DNA of 64,000 nucleotides from Opitutaceae bacterium (GCA_016711225.1 JADJTK010000009.1:186001-250000); one strand, 5' to 3'. Counted from the stretch's first letter, positions 44,221-54,058 are shown. Made by a program: numbers and translations. The notes: generated by a model from the sequence alone, not told the origin.

Positions 44221-45894
44221 GTGGATTCGACGCTGGCCTTCTGCGAAGGCCGGCCGATCACTCCGTTTTGTCGCATGCTTCCCCTTATCGCGTTGTTCCT
44301 CGCTGGTCTGGGTCTGTTCTTCCACGGGCTCTCCGGCCTGCGGCAGAGCATGCAGGGGCTGGCCAGCCGGCGCGTGCGCCGCTGGCTGGCCCGTTGGGCG
44401 CAGTCGCCGCTACGGGCAGGCGCCGGCGGCTTCGGGCTGGGCGCTCTGACGCAGAGTGTGACCGCGGTGGCGTTCATCGTCGCCAGCTTGGTCGGCGGTG
44501 GGCTTCTGACGGTACGCCGTGCCCTGCCGATCGTGGCCGGGGCGAATCTGGGGACGGCGGTGCTGGTGCTGCTGGCCAGCTTTGATGTGCATCTTGCCGT
44601 CCTGCTATTACTCGGATTCATGGGAATCGCGGTCGCGTTCGACCTCGGGGGACGCGGGCGGGCGGTAGTGCTGGCGCTGTTCTTCGCGGCGCTGTTGTTT
44701 TTCGGACTACGGCAGATGAGGGAGGCGTTTGTACCGTTGCCCCACCTGCCGGGATTCGCCCGGGTGGCGGCGATTGCCCAGAGTTCGCTGGTGGCGACCT
44801 TCTTACTTGGGGCGGGGCTACGGCTTTTCATCCAGTCCTCGCCCGCGATTGCGATCATCGCGATCACGCTCAGCCAGGGCGGGCTGCTCGGCGAGGAGCA
44901 GGCGATCGCGATGATGTTTGGCACTGGGCTGGGCGTGGGGGGAGCGGTGTTTCTGCTCGCTTCGAATCTGCGCGGAGTGCCGCGACAGATCGCGCTGTAT
45001 CAGGCGTTGATGAGCATGACGGCGGGGGGAGTTGCCGCCGGTGCGCTCGCGCTGGAGCGCCTCACGGGATGGCCATTGCTGGTGCACCAGTTGCGCGCCC
45101 TGCCGGGAGGGGAGGCACTGCGCCTGGCTTCGGCCTTTGTGGCGATGCAACTGCTCTCAGTGGTGTTGGCGGCGGTAGCCTCGCGTTGGACGGTGCCGCT
45201 GCTCGAGAGGCTTTCTCCGGCGACCGCGGTACAGGAGCTCACCCGGCCGCAGTTCATCCAAGAGGAGGCGCTGCGGGACCCGGAGTCGGCGTTGGTTCTG
45301 GCGGCCAAGGAGCAGCAACGCCTGCTGGGCTGGCTCCCGCAGATGCTGGACCCGTTGTGTGGTGAAACGGAGGTGACGCGGCTCTCCGCCGAAAACCTGC
45401 ACGCCGCGGGGCTGTCGGTCGGAGCCGAGTTGCGTGCGTTTCTTGACGCGATCGGCGGGCAACAGGTCGATGCCGCCACCGCGGGGTGTTGGCTGGAGCT
45501 GCAGCGCCGGCAGTCCCTGGTCACGGCGCTGGGCGAGACGACCTACGAGTTCGCGGATACCTGGGAGCGCATGCGTGGGGCGGCGGGCAGCGAGGCTTTG
45601 CGGCGTTCGTTGGTGGAGGGGCTGCACGCGCTCACCTGCGTGGTCGTAGAGGCAGTGGAGCGACCGGCCGAGGCGGACCGGGTGCTGTTGCTCGCAATGA
45701 CCGCCGACCGCGGCGAGATGATGGAGAAGCGGCGCCGCGGGATCCTGGCGGCCTCGCCCGAACTCGACCCCGAGGCACGCCTGCAACTGGTCCACCTGAC
45801 TTCCTTGTTTGAACGCGAGGTGTGGTTGCTGCGCCAGCTCGTGCAGTCGCTGCCGGAGCAGGCAGGTACTGGGGCTGACCGGGGCGAGGGTTAG
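44221..45894 (+). CDS. Na/Pi-cotransporter-like protein with PhoU-like C-terminal domain
   Basis: A protein of 557 residues. Two homologous membrane halves hold the repeated Na/Pi symporter signatures: GLGALTQSVTAVAFIVASL near residue 80 and LGAGLRLFIQSSPAIAIIAI near 200, each with the Gln-Ser motif (TQS, QSS). The C-terminal 220 residues are helical and PhoU-like. The family imports phosphate with Na ions, or acts as a lysosome-type regulator of ion flux. The GTG start at 44221 is backed by AGGAGG; the product from the ATG at 44275 would lack 18 residues that add nothing recognisable. It is divergent from the 23-gene cluster. Confidence 0.85.
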   Translation: MDSTLAFCEGRPITPFCRMLPLIALFLAGLGLFFHGLSGLRQSMQGLASRRVRRWLARWAQSPLRAGAGGFGLGALTQSVTAVAFIVASLVGGGLLTVRRALPIVAGANLGTAVLVLLASFDVHLAVLLLLGFMGIAVAFDLGGRGRAVVLALFFAALLFFGLRQMREAFVPLPHLPGFARVAAIAQSSLVATFLLGAGLRLFIQSSPAIAIIAITLSQGGLLGEEQAIAMMFGTGLGVGGAVFLLASNLRGVPRQIALYQALMSMTAGGVAAGALALERLTGWPLLVHQLRALPGGEALRLASAFVAMQLLSVVLAAVASRWTVPLLERLSPATAVQELTRPQFIQEEALRDPESALVLAAKEQQRLLGWLPQMLDPLCGETEVTRLSAENLHAAGLSVGAELRAFLDAIGGQQVDAATAGCWLELQRRQSLVTALGETTYEFADTWERMRGAAGSEALRRSLVEGLHALTCVVVEAVERPAEADRVLLLAMTADRGEMMEKRRRGILAASPELDPEARLQLVHLTSLFEREVWLLRQLVQSLPEQAGTGADRGEG

Positions 45895-45992
45895 GGGGCG
45901 TCGGCTCCGGCAGGTGCCGGTCGAAGACGATGAGGCGGGGTGAGGGGAACTTGCGGCGCGGGTCCGGGCCGGTTCTAGTGCGGCCCCTACGA

Positions 45993-47753
45993 ATGACCGC
46001 CACCACCATTGCACCGACCTCCGCCTACCTGTTGCTGCTCTTCAACGAAGCGAATCTGGCGTTGCTGCATCGCGCGGCACCGACGGCGCTCTGGCAGGCC
46101 ACGGCGTCCGGTCCGGTGGCCGGTGGTGCCGATGCGGCGGTCGCCGCGCTGGCCGGCCTGCGGGCGGTGGCGGGCGAGTGCACAGGGGTGGTGCGGGTGG
46201 CCGAGGTGGCCGGTACGGCCCTGTGCTTCGCCCTTGCCGAGAACTGCCGCGGCGGCACGCCGCCCGGGCCGGAGGAGTGGGGCCGCTTCTCATTGCAGGA
46301 GCTGGCGGCGCTCGCCAGCGCGGGCGCACTCGCCCCGGGACTGGCGGCGTTGCTGCCGGTGGTGCGCGAACACTCGATCCGTATCCCTTATCTCAATCAT
46401 AGCGCAAACGACTACATCTACCGATTCCGCACCGAGAAGCAGCGCAACCGTGCCGTCTACGGCCTCGATCCCGGCGCCAGCCGGCTTTACCAGAGCCCGC
46501 TGTGCGAGGCGATCAAGCGCCTCAAACGCACCAAGGAGCGCTGCTCCGCGGCGCCGGCCGAACTCGATTTCGGTCCCGTGCGCTATGTGCTCCCCAGCCA
46601 TTTCGGCTTCTGCCTGGGCGTGCAGAACGCCATCGAGCGCGCCTACGAGACCATCGCCGCCAATCCCGGCCGGCGCGTATTCATGCTCAGCGAGCTCATC
46701 CACAATCCGTTCGTCAACGACGACCTGCTCGCCCGCGGCTTGCGTTTCCTCCAAAGCGACAAGGGGCGTCCGCTCAACGACCCCGCCACCGGCCGGGTGC
46801 TCTGGGACGAGCTGCACCGCGACGACATCGTGATCGTGCCGGCCTTCGGCGCCACCGACGACGACAAGCGGCGTCTCATCGAACGCGGCCTCGAGCTCAA
46901 CCGCCACGACGCCACCTGCATGCTCGTGGAGAAGGTCTGGAAGGCGGCGCAGCGGTACGGGGCGCTTGGGTACACAGTGATCATCCACGGCAAGCACGAG
47001 CATGAGGAGACGAAGGCCACCTTCTCCAACAGCGCCAAATACGCCCCGTCGCTCATCATCCGCGACGCCCACGAGGCCGAGCAGCTCGCCGCGGTGATCG
47101 CCGCCGCGGCCCCGGAGGAGGCGCGGACGCTCTTCGCCACGGCTTTCGCGGGACGCCACACGGCGGGCTTCGACCCTGTCCGGGACCTGCAGCGGGTGGC
47201 CGTTGTCAACCAGACCACGCTGCTGCGCAACGAGACGCTGCGTATCATCGATCTGCTGGAACAGGCCTACGCGCACCGCTACGGCCCCACCGCCCTGGCG
47301 GAGCACCTGTACTCGGAGAGCCGGGGCGACACGCTCTGCTACGCCACCCAGGTCAACCAGGATGCCCTGGCGCGGGCCCTCGAGCTGCCGCTCGACGCCG
47401 CGCTGGTGGTCGGAGGGAAGAACAGCTCCAATACCTTCCAGCTCTTCCGGCTCTGCTCGGCCCGCTTGGGGAGCAGCGCCTTCTACATCCAGTCGGAGCG
47501 CGACATCCTCTCGCGCGAGGAGGTGGACCACTTTGTGTATCCGTACCATCCCGAGGACCCGCGAGAAGGGCGTATCGAGCAGCGGGCGTTCCTGCCGGGC
47601 ACCCGGCCGCTGCGGCTGCTGATCACCGGCGGAGCTTCGTGTCCGGACGGGCTGATCCAACAGGTCGTGGCGCGGATCAATTCGTTTTATCCCACCGGCG
47701 ATCTGCGCCCGGTCGAGACGGTGTTGGCAGAGCTGGAAGCGGCGACGCCCTGA
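45993..47753 (+). CDS. ispH: 4-hydroxy-3-methylbut-2-enyl diphosphate reductase IspH with N-terminal extension
   Basis: A protein of 586 residues. The IspH part carries the three iron-sulphur Cys ligands: SHFGFCLGVQNAIERA (Cys about 207), HDATCMLVEKVWKAA and DTLCYATQVNQDA. The late motifs VVGGKNSSNTFQLF and GGASCPDGLIQQV also fit. It makes IPP and DMAPP in the last step of the non-mevalonate pathway. Most IspH proteins have the first Cys near residue 12; here about 195 residues precede it, an Ala-rich region of unknown fold followed by a basic stretch (RFRTEKQRNRAVYGLDPG). The ATG at 45993 has no clear ribosome site; no other Met lies before the domain. DATCMLV replaces the usual DATCPLV. Confidence 0.92.
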   Translation: MTATTIAPTSAYLLLLFNEANLALLHRAAPTALWQATASGPVAGGADAAVAALAGLRAVAGECTGVVRVAEVAGTALCFALAENCRGGTPPGPEEWGRFSLQELAALASAGALAPGLAALLPVVREHSIRIPYLNHSANDYIYRFRTEKQRNRAVYGLDPGASRLYQSPLCEAIKRLKRTKERCSAAPAELDFGPVRYVLPSHFGFCLGVQNAIERAYETIAANPGRRVFMLSELIHNPFVNDDLLARGLRFLQSDKGRPLNDPATGRVLWDELHRDDIVIVPAFGATDDDKRRLIERGLELNRHDATCMLVEKVWKAAQRYGALGYTVIIHGKHEHEETKATFSNSAKYAPSLIIRDAHEAEQLAAVIAAAAPEEARTLFATAFAGRHTAGFDPVRDLQRVAVVNQTTLLRNETLRIIDLLEQAYAHRYGPTALAEHLYSESRGDTLCYATQVNQDALARALELPLDAALVVGGKNSSNTFQLFRLCSARLGSSAFYIQSERDILSREEVDHFVYPYHPEDPREGRIEQRAFLPGTRPLRLLITGGASCPDGLIQQVVARINSFYPTGDLRPVETVLAELEAATP

Positions 47754-47911
47754 GGAAGGGTGGCCTCGCCCGTTCGACAAACACAGGGCCGCGAGCCCGG
47801 CGAGGCGCACGACCGGTGAGTCGCGGCATTCGCGAGCACGAACGCCCAAAGACGAAGAAGTGGGGCGCAAGCGCCCTCCCACAACAAGCCCCTCCACAAT
47901 CGGGCACCGGC
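47754..47911. other. Convergent intergenic spacer with a REP-like hairpin
   Basis: It lies between the ispH stop and the stop of the matrixin gene. It is GC-rich and holds the palindromic element at 47863-47882. No T run follows, so a rho-independent terminator is not claimed. Confidence 0.4.
47863..47882. repeat. REP-like palindrome, copy 1
   Basis: GGGCGC-AA-GCGCCC followed by TCCCAC. A second copy at 57094-57113 matches 18 of 20 bases, the two differences being compensating changes in the hairpin arms. This suggests a dispersed, structure-conserved intergenic element. Confidence 0.5.
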
Positions 47912-48706
47912 TTAGGGGCCGGTGACGAGGGAGGTGGTCACGTCGGTGCCGTTGTCTTCGACGAGTCGGGTTTGGATGGTCTGGGCGGGCGCGGCGCGGC
48001 CGCACGAGTCCTGGCCGGCGCCCATGGTGACGTGCGAGAGGCCTCCGACGGTGATGCTGTCGCCGACGGATTGCGCGAGGGCGCCGCCGGCGACCTTTAC
48101 CTCGATCTGGCTGCCGGGGGCGAAATAGAGGTAGGGGAGGGCATGGTCCGAGGCCGCGATGGCGTGCACGACCACGGGCCCGCCGACTGAGTTCACGGTC
48201 GGAGCGTAGAGACCGGTGTAGCCGAGTGTGGCATTGTAGGAGACGTTGCCTTGATGGATACCGCCAAGGCCACCGCCGGAGGATACGATGCCCGCGACGG
48301 CCACATCGGCCCAGCCGGCGTAGGCCACATCGGAGCGAGTGACGCCGGGGTTGGTCGCAGTGCCCACCGAGTAGATGGTGAAGTGCGTGGTGGAGTCCGC
48401 GCCGGCGAGGATGATCGTCGCTTTGCCCTGCATGTATTCGATCCCGCTCTGGTTGTAGAGTGCGGGAGCCATCGGGCCGGTGGCGTTGTCGAGCACGATG
48501 GTGATCGCGCCGGCCCCGGACATCTCGACCTGGACGATGCTGTCGTTGGAGTCGAGGTACGAGCAGCGCGCGATTTGTCCGGGATCGGCGGTGAAGGTGC
48601 CGGCCGCCCCGGTGAGCAGGAACTGGTCGTAGATGGCTCCGTTGGGATGGTGGATGTCCTGCCACGCGGGACGGGTGGAGACACCGCCAGCCGTACGTTC
48701 TCCCGC
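47912..48706 (-). repeat. Shared VTGP C-terminal domain, copy 1
   Basis: The last 264 residues of the matrixin protein, from about RTAGGVSTRPAW to VTGP. Landmarks are YDQFLLTGAAGTFTADPGQI, HFTIYSVGTATNPGVTR, GGIHQGNV, PYLYF and MGAGQDSCGR with a single invariant Cys. Two further copies end the next two large genes. No known family is recognised. Confidence 0.8.
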
Positions 48707-51700
48707 AGGCAGAGTCAGGCCGACCACCGCGGGATGGCTGAGTGCGGAACTGCCGTTGGCGGAGACCGCGCAGTCGTAGAGTCCCGCTTGGAGCGGAGCG
48801 AGACTGCCGAGTGCGAGGGTGGCGTTGGTGGCGCCGGCAATCTGGGTGCCGTTGCGGAACCATTGGTAGGTCAGCGGTCCTTCGCCTGCCGCGGAGACCG
48901 CCAGATCGAGTGTGTTTCCGGGCATTCCGAAAGTGGAAACTGGATGCGCGGCAATGCTCGCCAACGCGGACGTCGGGCTTTGGTAGATGAGGTTGAGGTT
49001 GTCGTCGAAGAGGGTGAACCGTGGCCGCTGTTTCACGAGGGTGACGGCGAGCAGTTGGCCGTTGGGCAGGGTGACCAACCGCAGGGGGTAGCCTTCGGTT
49101 TCCACGCTGCGGGTCTGGGTGAACCCCGGATCGGACCACTGTTGTAGCTCGCTGGTCGTCAAACCTACTCGAATGGTCGTTAGCCGGCCGCCCACCCAGT
49201 CGCCGTCGTCGATCGCGTTGGCGAGCGCCCCGACGCGTTGCAGTGTAGTGCCGCTGTAGAGCTGCCCGGAGCCGAGCAGGACAAACTGCCCATCGGGCGA
49301 AACGCGGATCGGAGGGATGGCGTTGACCGCGCCATCATCGGGCGACTCGACCGGGGCGCCAAGCATGCCGTTGGCGTTGATCTCTTCGAAGCGAAGGCTG
49401 TTGGGCGTGTCGTCGCGGAATTGAAACAGGCGGCGATTGACCGCCGACCAAGTGTAGACGCGCGAATAGTAGTTCCAATCCACTCGGGATAGGAGGGTTC
49501 CGTCCTGCGCTATTGTGTAATGCGAAGCCCAGGCCCCGCTTGCGTCAGCCGCGAAGATCACGTCTCCGGCGGAGGCGAGGCCGGTCGTCCCCAAGGGGGT
49601 CGCCCCCCGCCCGGTTTCGGCACCGGTTGTCGATGGCTTGCTGGTAATGCGACCATCAGGATACGCCACCAACAACTCGTTGGCGGAGTCGGAATAGGCT
49701 ACATACGACGGGGTTCCCGTCAGCGTCGCCGGCGTCAAATACTTGCGTTCGTTGGTGGACCAGCGAAACACATTCCGATGCAGCCGGCTGGTCAACAGCA
49801 CGGTGCCCTCGCGGTCCACCGTCACATCATCTGGCGAATACGCCAAATCGGCTACATCTATTGGCTCGGCGGGCGGCCGCGGGAGGAGACTCGACAAGGC
49901 CACGCGCGTGACTCCGATGGGCCCACCAGCCGTGGAGGCCTGGGTGAACACCACTGCATCGCTGCCGTTCACAAACAGCCGGTCGCCGACCGCGGCAAAG
50001 GTGGCCACCCCCGTTTCCCGCCATGCCGTATCCAGTCGATGTAATCGATTGCTCCGCAATACGACCGCGCCGCCAGCGGCAAGGAAGGCGACGTCCTGCA
50101 GCGGGCCGCCGAGTCCCGCCACGAGCTTGAGATCGCTCGTGCGGTAAAGGATGCCACCGTTGTCCGCGAGCAGATCCTCGCCCGGTGCGAGGAAGACGCG
50201 GGTGGGCTTGGGGAATGCCCCATGGTAGGGAGTATCCAAGAAGCTCGCGATAGTGCCCTCGTCTCCGAGGGCGAGGTAGCCGACGTCGGAAGGGTCTAAC
50301 CACTGGCTGGCTGCGTAGATGCGGTGACTTGTTGGTGCAAACGCAAGCGTGGGCCAAAAAGTATAGAACGTTTCGACGGTGCGAACCGCCCCGCCGGTCC
50401 TTTTGTCGATGACGGTAATCCTTCCAAAAGACTCGCCGGAGAACGCGTAGATGTGGCTGCTTGCCACGACGAGCATCGTGGTGTCCCTCTCCGTCCTTGC
50501 TATCGCCATCTCACCCGCGATTGCCGTGGTGAAAAGGGACAGATTTTGCCCGAACGCGATGTAGACGCCATCCGCACCGACCCGGAAAGCGGTAGCCGCT
50601 CTGGGCAAAAGAACACTCGGCAACCACTGACCCGCGGCAAGATCGTAGCGCTCGATGCGACCCGGTGCAGCGTAGAGCACATAGACGATGCCACTATATT
50701 TCTGGATATCGAGCCAGCTCCCTGCGAGCGACTGTTCGTAGGGCCCGCTTTGGGGCATGATCGCCACCAGCGCCGGAGCCGAGGTGACGGGCCCCGTCGG
50801 ATTGGTCACCCGCAACAGATATTCGCCCGCGTCGGCGAGGGTGGCGTTGGAAAGGGCGTAGGAATCGCTCGTGGCGCCGGGGATGGCTGCGCCATTGCGG
50901 AACCACTGGAACGTGGCGTCGGGGTCGTTGATGTACGAGAACAGATTCAGGCTACTGCCCAACCTTACCTGCCCGCCAAATGCCTGCAGCGTACGATTCA
51001 GCGGCCGCATTGTGACCGAAATGCTCGCTGGTGCGCTGGTGACTTCGCCGGCGACGTTGGTGACCCGTACGGTGAACGACGCCCCCTGGTCCGACGCGCT
51101 GACCGAATTGATCTGAAACCAAGAACTCGTGGCCCAGTTGATGGCCGTGCCGTTCTTGAACCACTGGTAGGATAATGGACTGGAGCCGTCGACCATCACA
51201 CTGAAACTGGCCTGAGCTCCAAGTGCTGTGGAGATGCTGCGGGGATCCTCCGTGATACGCGGCGGCAGCGCCGAGTTGACAGTCAGGGTTGCCGGATTGC
51301 TGGTTACGCTGCCAGCGGCGTTGGTAACAGTGAGCGTGTAAACCCCGGCATCGACCTTCGTTACCGGGTTGAATGACAGTATCCCGTTCCCAGAATTCGG
51401 AAGAAGCGCGTCGTCGTGTTTCCACTGGTAGGTAAGGTGTCGACCGAGGGCCCATCCGCTGATGGTCGCGTAAGCGCCCTCTGTGACGGTGACGTTGGAG
51501 GGCTGATTGCGGAATACCGGCGGTTCGAGCGCATGTACTGTGAGCCGGGCAGAATTGCTGATCGTGGTTCCAGCTGCATTGGTCACCTCCACGCTGTAGT
51601 CGCCGGCGTCTGTCATCGCCACCGACCGGATTTCGAAAGATGAGTTCGTCGCGCCTGTCAGCGCTATTCCATCCTTGCGCCATTGGTAATGTAGCGGCGC

Positions 51701-52408
51701 GGTTCCGGTGGCATAGACGGAGAACCCGGCCCAGTCGCTTTCGTCACGATCGGTTGATGACGGATGGGATGTTATGATTGGTGGCGCGGGGCGGTAGTCC
51801 GGACCCCATCCGTACAGCAATCCGATGCCGACCTTGTCGTCCTCGGCCAGGGTGTCTAGGTCCGATACGGCGGAGTTCATCAGCGCCGAGAGCCATTGTT
51901 CGTTCTCGTCGGGGTGGCCGAGCCCGAGGACGTGCCCGAGCTCGTGCATCGCCACGCGGCGAAATTCGGAGGTCGCAGAGCCGTAGCCATTCGGGTACCG
52001 GAGGGATCCGCGGTAGGCATCCCATTGCTCCGCCTTGTTGAAGAGAATGTCGGACTCGATGCGGGTGCCCCCGGAGATCCAAGTGGTAGTCACCGCCAGC
52101 ACATTCGCGCCCCAGTCCTCGCCGTAGATGTCGCTCGCAAAGAACAGATCGTTGAGCCGGTTGTGTTTCGACGCGGTGGTCGTGCCGTTGGTCTGCCAGG
52201 CCAGCTGCAGGTCGTGCATGCAGCCGTTCCAGGTCTGCATGGCCTCGATCGCGTTCGCATCCCAGGTGCGCCCGTCGATCAGCGGCGGACTGGTCCCGAG
52301 CCGCAGTTGCATTGTCACCACTGCACCGACAGGCCAAGTGGCCTCCGGCGAGGAGCGTACCCAAGCGGATGCCGGCGAGAGCAGCGTGATGAAGAAGAAT
52401 AGGGGCAA
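47912..52408 (-). CDS. Secreted matrixin-type metalloprotease with Ig domains and shared VTGP C-terminal domain
   Basis: A protein of 1498 residues. A short hydrophobic leader ends near SPASA. The protease domain (about 20-215) has the zinc motif HELGHVLGLGHPDENEQW and a Met-turn-like SALMNSAVSDL, as in matrixins. Several Ig-like domains follow (about 215-560; FSVYATGTAPLHYQWRKDG), then a propeller-like region of about 650 residues and another Ig domain. The last 264 residues are shared with two neighbouring proteins. The only usable start is TTG at 52408 (or a CTG just upstream), as a stop precedes it by twelve codons. It is followed on the same strand by nothing closer than the converging ispH gene. 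A surface or extracellular protease is likely. Confidence 0.85.
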   Translation of the reverse strand: MPLFFFITLLSPASAWVRSSPEATWPVGAVVTMQLRLGTSPPLIDGRTWDANAIEAMQTWNGCMHDLQLAWQTNGTTTASKHNRLNDLFFASDIYGEDWGANVLAVTTTWISGGTRIESDILFNKAEQWDAYRGSLRYPNGYGSATSEFRRVAMHELGHVLGLGHPDENEQWLSALMNSAVSDLDTLAEDDKVGIGLLYGWGPDYRPAPPIITSHPSSTDRDESDWAGFSVYATGTAPLHYQWRKDGIALTGATNSSFEIRSVAMTDAGDYSVEVTNAAGTTISNSARLTVHALEPPVFRNQPSNVTVTEGAYATISGWALGRHLTYQWKHDDALLPNSGNGILSFNPVTKVDAGVYTLTVTNAAGSVTSNPATLTVNSALPPRITEDPRSISTALGAQASFSVMVDGSSPLSYQWFKNGTAINWATSSWFQINSVSASDQGASFTVRVTNVAGEVTSAPASISVTMRPLNRTLQAFGGQVRLGSSLNLFSYINDPDATFQWFRNGAAIPGATSDSYALSNATLADAGEYLLRVTNPTGPVTSAPALVAIMPQSGPYEQSLAGSWLDIQKYSGIVYVLYAAPGRIERYDLAAGQWLPSVLLPRAATAFRVGADGVYIAFGQNLSLFTTAIAGEMAIARTERDTTMLVVASSHIYAFSGESFGRITVIDKRTGGAVRTVETFYTFWPTLAFAPTSHRIYAASQWLDPSDVGYLALGDEGTIASFLDTPYHGAFPKPTRVFLAPGEDLLADNGGILYRTSDLKLVAGLGGPLQDVAFLAAGGAVVLRSNRLHRLDTAWRETGVATFAAVGDRLFVNGSDAVVFTQASTAGGPIGVTRVALSSLLPRPPAEPIDVADLAYSPDDVTVDREGTVLLTSRLHRNVFRWSTNERKYLTPATLTGTPSYVAYSDSANELLVAYPDGRITSKPSTTGAETGRGATPLGTTGLASAGDVIFAADASGAWASHYTIAQDGTLLSRVDWNYYSRVYTWSAVNRRLFQFRDDTPNSLRFEEINANGMLGAPVESPDDGAVNAIPPIRVSPDGQFVLLGSGQLYSGTTLQRVGALANAIDDGDWVGGRLTTIRVGLTTSELQQWSDPGFTQTRSVETEGYPLRLVTLPNGQLLAVTLVKQRPRFTLFDDNLNLIYQSPTSALASIAAHPVSTFGMPGNTLDLAVSAAGEGPLTYQWFRNGTQIAGATNATLALGSLAPLQAGLYDCAVSANGSSALSHPAVVGLTLPAGERTAGGVSTRPAWQDIHHPNGAIYDQFLLTGAAGTFTADPGQIARCSYLDSNDSIVQVEMSGAGAITIVLDNATGPMAPALYNQSGIEYMQGKATIILAGADSTTHFTIYSVGTATNPGVTRSDVAYAGWADVAVAGIVSSGGGLGGIHQGNVSYNATLGYTGLYAPTVNSVGGPVVVHAIAASDHALPYLYFAPGSQIEVKVAGGALAQSVGDSITVGGLSHVTMGAGQDSCGRAAPAQTIQTRLVEDNGTDVTTSLVTGP

Positions 52409-52532
52409 GAGCAGGCGCGATTTCGCGGTGGGGCTTCGCGGTTATTGCGCTGACGCTTGGTGCGGGCGGCTCAGCTCGGTGCGGATCGCCGCCTGAAATC
52501 GGCGGCGCGCATGGGTGTTTGAGCCATGCGGT

Positions 52533-53039
52533 TCAGCATCGGTCGGGCTTCAGTTCGCCGAGTGGACTCGCCACCTGAGCGGTGGCGGTCAGCGGGGTTC
52601 CATCGGCGCGTGCCACAAAGTCGGTCCCTCTCGTGTGATCGCTCACCACCGGATAGCGACCGTGGGGAATGGCGACTAGGGGGCACATTGCGCGGCCATT
52701 GCCTGCGATGAAGAGATAGTCGCGGTCGCCCGCTCCGAACTGAGGCAGCCCCTCAATCTCCATCCGTTCGTCGTCGATTTGCCCGCCGAGCTGTCGGAGT
52801 TCGATCTCGCTGGCTGCTGTACCCTTCAATGTGGTCTCGATGCGGAACTTCACGATGGTGACGATCACGCGTCCACGGGGTGATTCCCGCCATTCGCAGC
52901 GGCTAGCGATCGCCTCGGCGCGAACGATGGAGTCTGCTTGCGCCACGAGTTCCGCAAAGGTCGGAGGACGTACGGTGAGTGCGTGAGCAGGCACGCCAAC
53001 CAGAACGGTCGCCAGGAGGATAGAACGCAGCAAAGACAT
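52533..53039 (-). CDS. Small secreted protein often found beside matrixin genes
   Basis: A protein of 168 residues with a signal peptide (LLRSILLATVLVGVPAHA). The mature part opens TFAELVAQADSIVRAEAIAS, contains a TTLKG motif after a beta-rich stretch, then FGAGDRDYLFIAGNGRAMCP and HGRYPVV. From memory of similar loci such small proteins lie next to secreted matrixin genes; here the matrixin start is 125 bases downstream on the same strand. It might be a chaperone or inhibitor, which is inference. The leader is CCTTCCCTCCC, without Shine-Dalgarno. Confidence 0.7.
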   Translation of the reverse strand: MSLLRSILLATVLVGVPAHALTVRPPTFAELVAQADSIVRAEAIASRCEWRESPRGRVIVTIVKFRIETTLKGTAASEIELRQLGGQIDDERMEIEGLPQFGAGDRDYLFIAGNGRAMCPLVAIPHGRYPVVSDHTRGTDFVARADGTPLTATAQVASPLGELKPDRC

Positions 53040-53117
53040 GGGAGGGAAGGGACGCTGGTCGCAGGGAGCATCGCACCCGCCAAGGTGAACACGCCTCGCG
53101 TCCGTTGAAAAGAGACG

Positions 53118-53146
53118 ACAAAAAGCCGGTTCCGAAGAACCGGCTC
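53118..53146 (-). terminator. Rho-independent terminator (minus strand) after the RCC1 gene
   Basis: Read on the minus strand, AGCCGGTTC and GAACCGGCT form a perfect 9-bp stem (plus-strand 53124-53132 and 53137-53145) closed by a TTCG tetraloop and followed by TTTTTG. It lies about 115 bases after the stop at 53260, so it ends that gene and separates it from the small secreted protein gene. Confidence 0.88.
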
Positions 53147-53259
53147 GCAAGCGTGGGAACCCGATAGGCGGAAGCAAGCTTCGTCCAGGCAATACGGGAG
53201 ATCGGGTGATTACGCGAGGTATTGGCTGGGAACGCCCGGAGTGGACGTCTAGCCGGGAA

Positions 53260-54058
53260 TCAGGGGCCAGTGACAAGGGCGGCGGTGACATCGACGCCGG
53301 CGGCGTCGATGAGCTGCGTCTGGATGGCCTGCCCAGCAGCGGCACGGCCACAGGAGTCCTGGCCGGCGCCCATCTGGACCTGCGAGAGACCGCCGACGGT
53401 GACGCTGTCGCCATTGGGCTGGACCAGCGCCCGCCGGCGATCTTGACGCTGATCGTGCCTCCGGGGCCGAAATACAGATAGGGGTCGCCGAGCCTCGGGC
53501 CGAAATCTCGTGCACGACCGCGAGCGAGCTCATCCCGATCACGGTGGGCGCGTAGATACCGGTGAAGCCGGTCCCGGAGTTGTACGAGGCATTTCCTTGA
53601 TGGATACCCCCGAGGAGCCCATTGCTGCTGACAATGCCCGCCACCGCGACATCGGCCCAGCCGTTATAGGTCACATCGGGGCGGGTCACTCCGGGATTGG
53701 TGGCGGTACCCACCGAGTAGATCGTGAAGTGCGTGGTGGCGTCGGCTCCTGCGAGGATGATGGTCGCCTTGCCGCGCATATACTGGATCCCCGATTGGTT
53801 GTAGAGGGCCGGTGCCCCCGGCCCGGTGGCGTTGGCGAGCACGACGGTGATGGCGCCCGCACCAGACATCTCGACCTGCACAATGCTGCCGTTGGTATCG
53901 ACATACGACATGCGGGCGATCTGGTTGGGGTCGGCCGTGAAGGTGCCCGCTGCACCGGAGAGCAGGTACTGGTCGTAGGTGTGCCCGTTGGAATGGTGGA
54001 TATTCTGCCACTCCGCACGCGTGGTCACGCTGCCGGCGGTGCGCTGCCCGGCGGCCGG
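53260..54058 (-). repeat. Shared VTGP C-terminal domain, copy 2 (frame broken)
   Basis: It is homologous to the C-terminus of the matrixin protein (QRTAGSVTTRAEW to ALVTGP). The frame is broken near 53481 and 53430; restoring one base at each gives PYLYFGPGGTISVKIAGG and ALVQPNGDSVTVGGL, and then the expected MGAGQDSCGR. Confidence 0.78.
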
